NCBI GenBank assembly: GCA_012511135.1
Contig: JAAZGQ010000247.1
Span: forward strand, 1 to 5,832
DNA: 5,832 bases
Source: Bacteroidales bacterium
Lineage (GTDB): Bacteria > Bacteroidota > Bacteroidia > Bacteroidales > UBA1402
Direction of reading: 5' to 3'
Shown one piece after another: positions 1 to 5,720 of the stretch (within the stretch, counting starts at the first letter, position 1; every line of letters starts with the position of its first letter). The notes under the pieces were generated by a model. That model was given only the letters and a program-made list of their open reading frames with translations. It was not told where the DNA came from and ran no database searches. The translations under genes and the position numbers were made by a program.

Positions 1-371
1 GAAAGCCCGTGACCCAGCGAACCGGAATTGGCATCTACTCCCGGGGTCTTTTTCAGATCGGGATGTCCTTGCAAACGAGAACCCAGGCTGCGGAGGGTTT
101 TGAGTTCTACCGGAGGAAAATAGCCCCTGCGGGCCAAGGCAGCATACCACAAGGGGCAGGCATGACCTTTGGACAAGATAAAGCGGTCACGTTCATTCCA
201 GGCCGGGTCTTCGGGACGGAGCCTCAATAAATCAAAATACAAGACAGCCACCAGATCGGCAGCCGACATACAGGGCCCGGGATGGCCGTCTTTGGCGTAA
301 TATACGGCATTGACCACGTCTCGTCGCAACTGGGCAGCCATAGCGCTCAGTTTTTCTACGCGTTCATTCAT
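1..371 (-). CDS. Transketolase, N-terminal subunit (split type), partial at left edge
   Basis: The first 123 codons are visible; the gene continues beyond position 1. The ATG at 371-369 is the only sensible start, because an in-frame TGA (383-381) lies four codons upstream with no start codon between. Thiamine-diphosphate-binding transketolase motifs appear in order: GHPG at residues 29-32, RDRFILSKGH at 61-70, QGHPD at 101-105, and TPGVDANSGSLGHGL at 109-123. The pattern around GHPG (followed by SAADLVAVLYF) is typical of the short N-terminal subunits of two-gene transketolases of about 270-280 residues. It differs from one-piece TktA-type enzymes, so a C-terminal subunit gene is expected just downstream, outside the window. 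Such enzymes move a two-carbon ketol unit between sugars in the cytoplasm. Placement behind pseI suggests a role in sugar biosynthesis rather than the housekeeping pentose phosphate pathway; that is inference. The family call is sure, the substrate unknown. Confidence 0.93.
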   Translation of the reverse strand, partial: MNERVEKLSAMAAQLRRDVVNAVYYAKDGHPGPCMSAADLVAVLYFDLLRLRPEDPAWNERDRFILSKGHACPLWYAALARRGYFPPVELKTLRSLGSRLQGHPDLKKTPGVDANSGSLGHGL

Positions 372-392
372 AGCTTTGCTTCAGTTTGTTGT

Positions 393-405
393 TGCTCCTT
401 GAGCA
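393..405 (-). other. Small hairpin in the leader of the transketolase gene
   Basis: The minus strand reads TGCTC-AAG-GAGCA, a 5-bp stem with a 3-nt loop, about 20 nt before the ATG. No T-run follows on the minus strand, so it is not an intrinsic terminator. It contains AAGGAG, but too far upstream of the start (over 20 nt) to be a normal ribosome binding site. It may be incidental. Confidence 0.2.
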
Positions 406-414
406 TTCCAAGTT

Positions 415-444
415 CAAATATATGGGATTCTCTGCTATTGCAGT
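415..444 (-). promoter_or_regulatory. Possible internal Bacteroidota promoter upstream of the transketolase gene
   Basis: On the minus strand TATATTTG (422-415) matches the Bacteroidota -7 consensus TAnnTTTG exactly. An 18-nt spacer separates it from ACTG (444-441), a weak match to the -33 TTTG. Transcription would begin near 408, giving a leader of roughly 35-40 nt. The site lies in the only sizeable gap inside the operon. The 8-mer is short and AT-rich, so chance is possible. Confidence 0.35.
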
Positions 445-460
445 AATTCTGCGCGCATTT

Positions 461-1486
461 TTAACCAATCTTTTCGAAAGGTTTTGCAATGTCGTCTTCT
501 TGCAGGGCTTTGCCTTGGGGCAGAAAGTCGGCAGCTCTGCTTCCCAGCACTCTGTGTATTTCCGCCGGAGGCAAACCATGACCCGGGCGTACAGAACGGA
601 TGTTCTCCTTAGTAAAAATCTCTCCCGGTGCAATGTCTTTTACCACAAACAGCGAGCGTCTTCTCAGTCTGTCTGCATCGCTTAGACTGTAATCCACTTC
701 ACCCAGGGCCAGTTCAGCCTTACGCACGGCCTGTACCATTTCGGCAAACTCCTGAGGCTCCATCGAAAAAGCAGCATCGGGGCCACCCAGACTGCGATCG
801 AGTATAAAGTGTTTTTCTATCATGCAGGCTCCCAGCGAAGTTGCTACTACCGGCACCATCCAGCCCGGGCTGTGATCGGACAAACCCACCTTAAGCCCAA
901 AGCGTTGTTGCATATCGGGGATGGTAAGCAAATTGGCCTGTTCAACTTTGGCCGGATATTGCGAAGTGCATTTCAACAAGGTAATGTCCTCGTTGTTTTG
1001 CCTGTGACAGGCAGCCAGGGCCGCCTCAATATCGTCCAAAGCAGCCACCCCGGTCGAAAACACCATAGGCCTGCCTTTGGAAGCAGCATATTCAATCAGC
1101 GGAATATCGTTGATCTCCATGGCTGCAATCTTGTACATAGGCACATTCATATGTTCCAGAAAATCAACTGCTTCCAAATCAAAAGGCGTAGAAAACAAAA
1201 TCATTCCCAGGCTTTCGGCCAGCTCTTTTAAACGCGGCTGCCATTCATAAGGCATGGCGGCCTGTTGATACAACTGCCAGGGCGTATAGCCCTTCCATAA
1301 ACCCGAAGTTTTGGGAGCAAAAGGGCCCTGATCCAGCTCCAGCGTTAGACTTTCGGGCCTGAATGTCTGCAGCTTAACAGCATCGGCTCCGGCCCGGGCC
1401 ATGGCTTCTATGGTTTTGGCAGCCAAATCGTAATTCCGGTTGTGGTTGGCCGATAGTTCGGCAACAATTAAAACTTTCTTTTTCAT
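461..1486 (-). CDS. pseI: Pseudaminic acid synthase (NeuB/PseI family)
   Basis: At 341 residues it matches the usual length of PseI (about 340-350). The family condenses a 2,4-diacylamino-2,4,6-trideoxy hexose with phosphoenolpyruvate to give the nine-carbon pseudaminic acid. The N-terminus reads VAELSANHN (8-16), the PseI form of the motif; sialic acid synthases usually have AEIGxNHNG. Other family motifs are AVKLQTF (36-42), FSTPFD (98-103), YKIAAMEI (118-125), LLKCTSQYP (170-178), GLSDHSPG (201-208), IEKHF (223-227) and GGPDAAFSMEP (234-244). His205 and His226 align by eye with the two metal-binding histidines of NeuB. A C-terminal SAF/antifreeze-like domain covers about 278-336 and contains IRSVRPGHGL (297-306), whose Arg300 probably corresponds to the arginine that reaches into the partner subunit's active site. 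The ATG overlaps the pseG stop codon as ATGA (1486-1483), so the two are translationally coupled. The 89-nt gap that follows ends the tightly packed part of the operon. Confidence 0.95.
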   Translation of the reverse strand: MKKKVLIVAELSANHNRNYDLAAKTIEAMARAGADAVKLQTFRPESLTLELDQGPFAPKTSGLWKGYTPWQLYQQAAMPYEWQPRLKELAESLGMILFSTPFDLEAVDFLEHMNVPMYKIAAMEINDIPLIEYAASKGRPMVFSTGVAALDDIEAALAACHRQNNEDITLLKCTSQYPAKVEQANLLTIPDMQQRFGLKVGLSDHSPGWMVPVVATSLGACMIEKHFILDRSLGGPDAAFSMEPQEFAEMVQAVRKAELALGEVDYSLSDADRLRRRSLFVVKDIAPGEIFTKENIRSVRPGHGLPPAEIHRVLGSRAADFLPQGKALQEDDIAKPFEKIG

Positions 1487-2583
1487 AATACCCTGGAATT
1501 ATATGTTTCTTCCAATAAACCGGCAACGCGCTCCGGTCCCCGGAGATCCATCAATGCACGGGCTTTTTGAGAAAGCTCTCTGCGAAGGGCATACTGCCCC
1601 AGCCTGTCAATCGCTTCTTGCAGGCGGGCAGGCTCCAGCTCCTCTATATTACCCAAATTGACAAAGGCCTGGCTTTGTCCGGCTAAAAAACCGGAGGCAT
1701 GGGCAGTACTTTCCTGATGCCCGTATGCCAGCAGAGGCATCCCTAAATACAAAAATTCGTAAGTACTCACGCCAAAGGCCGTCAGCAAGGCATCCTGCCG
1801 CAAAATCTCCTGATGCGAAAAGGGCCTGAACTCCCAACCGGCAGGTAAATCAGCCGGAATCTCCTTGTGATGCATATAGTCCTTGCCGTAAAAGAACAGC
1901 AGCCTGGCAGGCAATGCATCCAAAGTTTTGAGCATCCCATACAGTCTGAGCAAGGTATTGGCCGGATCGCTGCCACCTGCACTCAGAGCCAGACTCTGCC
2001 ACTTGATACGCTGGCGGCTTTTAGGCTGAACTTGAGCCAGTTCAGGATGAAACATTGTATAGTCCAGTCCCCGGGCAACACGAGTCTGCAGACTGAAGTC
2101 ACTAAAGAATTCAATCCCCTGATGAATCGAAGGCAAAATATACAAATCGGCCAGTTTTCGGGAAGCACTCAGGTTTTGGTAAAACACCAGCCTGGCCTTC
2201 TGTTTAATGCGAAGGGCCAATTCGGGGCTGAATTCCTGATTGCCATCCACATAAAGCAGATCAACAGGCCATCGTTCAATCAGCGCCAGCGTTTCTTCGT
2301 TAGCCCGCTCAGGCTTCAAAACAAAATGTCTCAGGCTGCCCGGAAGCCTGCTCTCCTGTACTGAAAAATCCCGGACAGGAGCATCCCTCGTTTCAGACAG
2401 AGCAAAGCCGGAACAATACCTGGCAAAAAGCGCTTCGGCCTCTTTTTTCCAAAATTCAGAATCCAGGTGGCAAAACCATAGCCGATGTCCCCTGGACAAG
2501 AGTATCCCGGCCAGGTTCAGGCTTCTGTAAAAATGCCCCAGGCCTGTAGCGCCGCCGGCATCCACCCGAAACAAAATATTCAT
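1483..2583 (-). CDS. pseG: PseG-type UDP-sugar hydrolase (UDP-2,4-diacylamino-2,4,6-trideoxy-L-altrose hydrolase)
   Basis: The protein has 366 residues in a GT-B-like, MurG-related fold. PseG cleaves UDP from the nucleotide-activated sugar and inverts at C1, releasing the free hexose that PseI condenses with PEP. The N-terminus has the family signature RVDAGGATGLGHFYR (6-20). His17 is at the same position as the catalytic histidine of Campylobacter PseG. The C-terminal half carries the nucleotide-binding features SAGGSDPANT (201-210) and TAFGVSTYEFLYLGMPLLAY (268-287); Glu276 lies in the usual uridine/ribose-contacting segment. It is about 90 residues longer than Campylobacter PseG (around 274). 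No GNAT domain is fused, so PseH activity is not hidden here. The start is 3 nt after the neuD-like stop and the end overlaps pseI. The neighbouring pseI and pseB make the call strong, although the acyl groups on the true substrate may differ from acetyl. Confidence 0.88.
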   Translation of the reverse strand: MNILFRVDAGGATGLGHFYRSLNLAGILLSRGHRLWFCHLDSEFWKKEAEALFARYCSGFALSETRDAPVRDFSVQESRLPGSLRHFVLKPERANEETLALIERWPVDLLYVDGNQEFSPELALRIKQKARLVFYQNLSASRKLADLYILPSIHQGIEFFSDFSLQTRVARGLDYTMFHPELAQVQPKSRQRIKWQSLALSAGGSDPANTLLRLYGMLKTLDALPARLLFFYGKDYMHHKEIPADLPAGWEFRPFSHQEILRQDALLTAFGVSTYEFLYLGMPLLAYGHQESTAHASGFLAGQSQAFVNLGNIEELEPARLQEAIDRLGQYALRRELSQKARALMDLRGPERVAGLLEETYNSRVL

Positions 2584-2586
2584 GAC

Positions 2587-3243
2587 TTATTTGGTATAGC
2601 CAATCACTCTGGCGGGATTGCCCACCACCTTGGCGTAATCTTCCACATCTTTCAGAACCACTGCTCCAATGCCAGTTACCGACCATTTCCCCAGAGTTAC
2701 AAATTCAAGAGTAGTAGCGTTGGTGCCCAGATAAGCTCCCTCTTTCAGGTGCACATCAGCACCTACACAGGCATTGTTGGCCACATAACTGAAATTATCC
2801 AACACAGCACCGTGTGTAATAACAGCATGGGTAAAAATCTGCACATGATCGCCAATTTGGGTATTGGGCCCCACCGAGACAAAGGGCTGTATACAAACTC
2901 CGTAGCCTAAACGGGCAAATTTTGACACCACTGCCGTGGGATGAATCAGAGTGGCAAAACGTTCCCTGGGAATACCCAGATCTGTCAATTTAGACAAATA
3001 GGCATAGTTGTACTTAACCGAAATCAGGCTGTAAAAAAAGTAAACATCGGGATCGGCCAAAAAGTTTTCAACCGTCTCCCGGTCAATTTTGCCCAAGACT
3101 GGACAGTCGTTGATGGGAGCTGTTTCGCGATCGTTCAAAAATCCGATCAGCTCCCAGGCCGGACTCAGCCGGTTGATGTCTTCAACTGTCGATTGCACCA
3201 CAGTGCCGTTGCCGTAACCTCCTATGATGATGAGTTTTTTCAT
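2587..3243 (-). CDS. NeuD/PglD-type sugar O/N-acyltransferase (left-handed beta-helix)
   Basis: The protein has 218 residues with the two-part NeuD/PglD architecture. The N-terminal Rossmann-like part opens with KKLIIIGGYGNG (2-13). From about residue 97 hexapeptide repeats build a left-handed beta-helix (for example LIHPTAVVS at 99-107, FVSVGPNTQIGD at 121-132, GADVHLKEGAYLGTN at 161-175), closing with VVGNPARVIG (206-215), the usual end of this family. His144 in VITHGAVLDN aligns by eye with the catalytic His125 of PglD. Family members transfer acetyl from acetyl-CoA to the 4-amino group of UDP-sugars (PglD, LegH type) or acetylate sialic acid hydroxyls (NeuD). Its position between a CoA-metabolising pair and pseG, with no GNAT-type pseH in view, suggests it acylates the UDP-amino sugar before UDP removal, perhaps with an unusual acyl donor. 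That is inference. Its ATG overlaps the citE-like stop as ATGA (3243-3240). Substrate and donor cannot be read from sequence. Confidence 0.88.
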   Translation of the reverse strand: MKKLIIIGGYGNGTVVQSTVEDINRLSPAWELIGFLNDRETAPINDCPVLGKIDRETVENFLADPDVYFFYSLISVKYNYAYLSKLTDLGIPRERFATLIHPTAVVSKFARLGYGVCIQPFVSVGPNTQIGDHVQIFTHAVITHGAVLDNFSYVANNACVGADVHLKEGAYLGTNATTLEFVTLGKWSVTGIGAVVLKDVEDYAKVVGNPARVIGYTK

Positions 3244-4145
3244 GCTTCAGCTTTGTTTTTCAGCTCCATCAGACGGGCCTTCTCGAGCACTTTACGGGCA
3301 GCAACCACCATGGGCGGCCCAATGAATTTATTGTCGACCACATCCACTCCTTTGCCCGATTTTGCGGCTGCTTCGGCCATGTCAAGCATTTCGCGGGCAG
3401 AAATTATTTCTTGTTCGTCGGGCGAAAAATAACGATGCACCAAGGGGAGTTCTTTGGGATGCAAAACCAGCATACCCTCAAAACCAAGATTCTTGGCAAG
3501 CACCAGGTTGCGTTCCAGGTCTTCGAGATCGTGCACCTTAATATGAACTGTATCAACCGGCACCACATTATTGGCCCGGGCAGCCATGGCTATCATAGCT
3601 CTGGCCGTAAAAATACTCTGGCCGGCGGCATCGTGCACTCCTTCCAGATCGGTCACAAAATCTTCACAGCCAAAAGCAATCGCCACCACCCTTTTGGAGG
3701 CACGGCAAATATCCTGGGCATTGAGCACGGCCCCGGCAGTCTCGATCAGGGGAATCAATTTAAAACTGCCTATGGGCAAGCCTTTTTCGTATTCAATAGT
3801 ATCCAGCAGTTTATCAATAAAATAGACATCCTGGCCTGTATACGATTTGGGATACATAAAACCATGCACCCCGGGAATGGTCAGGGCTTGCAAATCCTTG
3901 AGCAATTCTCCGCTCTCACGGTCGTTTACACGGGGAAACACAAGATGCTTACCAAATTTTCCGGCCTGCACAAAATCAATAACTTGTTGTCTGGCCAGTA
4001 TTTTATTGCTTCGGGGCAGCACTGAATCTTCGATGTCAAGCAGAAGCACGTCGGCCTCGCTGCGGGCTGCACTCAACATCAGACGTTCGTTGTGGGCGGG
4101 CACAAACATCAGGCTCCGCATCAGGTAGCTTGAATGATTTTTCAT
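3240..4145 (-). CDS. CitE-like (HpcH/HpaI family) CoA-ester C-C lyase
   Basis: The protein has 301 residues, the usual length for the CitE-like branch of the HpcH/HpaI aldolase family: TIM-barrel, Mg-dependent enzymes that make or break C-C bonds in beta-hydroxyacyl-CoA thioesters (malyl-, beta-methylmalyl-, citramalyl-CoA). Family motifs are RSLMFVPAH (10-18), LLLDIEDSV (34-42), FPRVN (70-74), YPKS (98-101), IPLIETAGAV (131-140), AFGCEDFVTDLEG (157-169) and GFEGMLVLHPKEL (221-233). Glu135 and Asp162 fit the two acidic metal ligands, and Arg72 fits the substrate arginine. No citrate lyase alpha (citF) or gamma (citD) gene is nearby, so it is not part of a citrate lyase complex. The preceding gene is a MaoC hydratase joined by an ATGA overlap (4145-4142). 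Such pairs occur in mesaconyl/itaconyl-CoA and (R)-3-hydroxyacyl-CoA metabolism. In this operon it probably makes or trims an acyl-CoA used for sugar decoration; this is inference and the substrate is unknown. Confidence 0.88.
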   Translation of the reverse strand: MKNHSSYLMRSLMFVPAHNERLMLSAARSEADVLLLDIEDSVLPRSNKILARQQVIDFVQAGKFGKHLVFPRVNDRESGELLKDLQALTIPGVHGFMYPKSYTGQDVYFIDKLLDTIEYEKGLPIGSFKLIPLIETAGAVLNAQDICRASKRVVAIAFGCEDFVTDLEGVHDAAGQSIFTARAMIAMAARANNVVPVDTVHIKVHDLEDLERNLVLAKNLGFEGMLVLHPKELPLVHRYFSPDEQEIISAREMLDMAEAAAKSGKGVDVVDNKFIGPPMVVAARKVLEKARLMELKNKAEA

Positions 4146-4603
4146 ATCGGTCGTTTTTTGATCAATACTTTGCGCCTGAACTTCAACACAGGTTCCTGAC
4201 GCTGATTGCGGGCAATTGTTTCGACATACACCACACCCCGGTCGCTTTTGGATTTAGATTCTTGTTTTGCCAGAATTTCGGTAGTAGCGTACAGGCTATC
4301 CCCTATAAAGACCGGAGCCAGATGCTCAATATTTTCGTAGACCAGATTGGCCACGGCCTTACCGCTGATATCCGGCACTGTCATGCCCACCACCAGCGAA
4401 AACACCAGGGTACCCACCACCAGGATTTTTCCGTGTTGGTTATGTTCGGCATAATCCAGATTTGTATGCAGGGGATGCATATTCATGGTCAGGAGCGAAA
4501 ACAAATTGTTGTCACTTTCAAAGATGGTTTTCGACAGTTGGTGCTCAACAAAAGCCCCTACTTCGAAATCCTCAAAATAATTACCCAGTTCAAAGGCTTT
4601 CAT
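4142..4603 (-). CDS. MaoC-type hot-dog (de)hydratase, mesaconyl/itaconyl-CoA hydratase-like
   Basis: The protein has 153 residues from the ATG at 4603-4601, which lies 10 nt after the pseB stop. The reading frame extends upstream to a TTG at 4636, but that would overlap pseB and add residues before the normal family start (GNYFEDFEVG, 7-16). MaoC proteins are single hot-dog-fold enzymes that add or remove water across the double bond of enoyl-CoA thioesters. The active-site segment reads SDNNLFSLLTMNMHPLHTN (30-48). His46 sits at the catalytic histidine position, while Asn41 takes the place of the aspartate of typical (R)-hydratases. Further family features are VVGTLVFSLVVGMTVPDIS (62-80), PVFIGDSLYA (97-106), KQESKSKSDRGVVYVET (113-129) and NQ (133-134) before FRRKVLIKKR (142-151). 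From memory this pattern resembles the mesaconyl/itaconyl-CoA hydratase branch, whose genes often sit beside citE-like lyases, exactly as here. The actual substrate is unknown. Confidence 0.87.
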   Translation of the reverse strand: MKAFELGNYFEDFEVGAFVEHQLSKTIFESDNNLFSLLTMNMHPLHTNLDYAEHNQHGKILVVGTLVFSLVVGMTVPDISGKAVANLVYENIEHLAPVFIGDSLYATTEILAKQESKSKSDRGVVYVETIARNQRQEPVLKFRRKVLIKKRPI

Positions 4604-4613
4604 ACAAATTAAT

Positions 4614-5624
4614 TCAGGAATTAAATTCAGGATCAAGGTATTGACGTATTTTGTGACGTATACTCTCTATGCTTTCCCAGTCTGAATTCTGGTCAGAGCT
4701 GTAATGAAAACCAGGGGGTACTTTCTTCGCTTTAAACTGCCCGAGGAAATCGTCAATCTTGAAAAGCGGACGCTGGGGCAAAATAACGTAATAAGGCCCC
4801 AAATCGTAAGTATAATAAGAATCCGAGGCCGTAATCATCTCCTCGTGCAGCTTTTCGCCGGGACGTATGCCCACTGTCCGCTGCTCACAGCCGGGAGCCA
4901 CTGCTTCGGCCAAATCCGTGATACGGTAGGAAGGAATTTTAGGGACAAAGATTTCTCCTCCCCAGGCCTGCTCCAAGGCATAAAGCACCATCTCTACCCC
5001 TTCCTGTATAGGAATATTGAAACGGGTCATCTGCGGATCGGTAATGGGGATCCAACCCTGTTTTTTCTTCTCCATAAAAAAGGGAATCACCGAACCGTTC
5101 GAGGCCATCACGTTGCCGTAACGCACCACCGAAAAACGAATATCTTTGGTCCCCTTGATGCGATTGGCCGCCACAAACAATTTGTCGGAAGTCAGCTTGG
5201 TGGCACCATAGAGATTGATGGGCGCACAAGCTTTGTCGGTAGACAAGGCCACCACCCCTTTGACTTCGGTCATCAGGCAGGCATCTATCACGTTCTGCGC
5301 TCCCCCCACATTGGTTTTGACACATTCCGAAGGATTGTATTCGGCAATATGCACATGTTTCATGGCCGCGGCATGAATTACGTAATCTATGCCACTCATG
5401 GCTCTGACCAGTCTTTCGCGATCGCGCACATCACCAATAAAAAAACGGATCTGCGGATATTTCTCGAAGGGAAACTCCTGATCCATCACAAATTGCTTTT
5501 GTTCGTCGCGCGAATATATTACCAGCCGTTTAATACCGGGGTATTTACTAAAAATAGTCCTGGTTAGCGCTTTGCCCAGGCTGCCGGTACCACCGGTGAT
5601 CAATACGGAGGAGTTGTTGAGCAT
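4614..5624 (-). CDS. pseB: UDP-N-acetylglucosamine 4,6-dehydratase (inverting), PseB
   Basis: The protein has 336 residues, close to Campylobacter and Helicobacter PseB/FlaA1. It is a cytoplasmic extended SDR enzyme that converts UDP-GlcNAc to UDP-2-acetamido-2,6-dideoxy-beta-L-arabino-hexos-4-ulose, the first committed step to pseudaminic acid. The NADP(H)-binding glycine motif ITGGTGSLG lies at 9-17, as expected for a true N-terminus. FFIGDVRDRERL (61-72) and HAAAMKHVHIAEYNP (84-98) are strongly PseB-like. The active site reads LSTDKACAPINLYGATK (127-143): Asp130 and Lys131 match the catalytic pair of FlaA1, Tyr139 and Lys143 the SDR YxxxK. VRYGNVMASNGSVIPFF (167-183), ITDPQMTRF (194-202) and GIRPGEKLHEEMI (252-264) complete the family. 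It is the first gene of the operon, behind a good Bacteroidota promoter with a short leader. The usual next gene, pseC, is missing; a hydratase follows instead. Confidence 0.96.
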   Translation of the reverse strand: MLNNSSVLITGGTGSLGKALTRTIFSKYPGIKRLVIYSRDEQKQFVMDQEFPFEKYPQIRFFIGDVRDRERLVRAMSGIDYVIHAAAMKHVHIAEYNPSECVKTNVGGAQNVIDACLMTEVKGVVALSTDKACAPINLYGATKLTSDKLFVAANRIKGTKDIRFSVVRYGNVMASNGSVIPFFMEKKKQGWIPITDPQMTRFNIPIQEGVEMVLYALEQAWGGEIFVPKIPSYRITDLAEAVAPGCEQRTVGIRPGEKLHEEMITASDSYYTYDLGPYYVILPQRPLFKIDDFLGQFKAKKVPPGFHYSSDQNSDWESIESIRHKIRQYLDPEFNS

Positions 5625-5646
5625 GTTATTCGGTATTAATTAAGCG

Positions 5647-5677
5647 CAAAAATAAGGAATATAAACCCAAGTGCAAG
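5647..5677 (-). promoter_or_regulatory. Bacteroidota-type promoter of the pseB operon
   Basis: On the minus strand TATTTTTG (5654-5647) matches the -7 consensus TAnnTTTG perfectly. The -33 element is CTTG (5677-5674, consensus TTTG), and the spacer is 19 nt, which is typical. The start site should fall near 5640, at the edge of a TTAATTAA palindrome (5643-5636), leaving a short AT-rich leader of about 15-20 nt without a clear Shine-Dalgarno sequence. It lies in the non-coding gap directly before the first gene of the operon. Confidence 0.7.
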
Positions 5678-5720
5678 TAAATAATTATGGAATCTTCCTG
5701 AAAAATTTGTTTCTACATAC

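Noticed and set aside
461..1486. N-acetylneuraminate (sialic acid) or legionaminic acid synthase
   Set aside because: AELSANHN and GGPDAAFSMEP are the PseI forms of the motifs, and pseB and pseG neighbours agree with pseudaminic-type stereochemistry.
1867..2364. A 165-codon plus-strand open frame opposite pseG
   Set aside because: Antisense shadow of pseG with no recognisable domain.
3411..4025. A 204-codon plus-strand open frame opposite the citE-like gene
   Set aside because: It is antisense to a well-supported gene and shows no family motifs; it reflects codon bias on the coding strand.
3240..4145. Citrate lyase beta subunit (true CitE of the citrate lyase complex)
   Set aside because: No citD, citF, citC or citG-like genes are present. 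The partner is a MaoC hydratase, and the motifs fit the wider CitE-like CoA-lyase group.
4604..4636. Upstream extension of the MaoC gene to a TTG codon
   Set aside because: It would overlap the 3' end of pseB and add residues before the normal family N-terminus. The ATG at 4603 lies 10 nt after the pseB stop and fits family length.
4704..5567. A 287-codon open frame on the plus strand opposite pseB
   Set aside because: It lies entirely inside pseB on the other strand. The antisense translation has no recognisable motifs, whereas pseB has a full set of catalytic motifs.
5687..5712. Possible terminator between the upstream ORF and pseB (GGAA-GA-TTCC and GAAA...TTTC elements)
   Set aside because: Stems are only 4 bp with little GC and no properly placed T-run.
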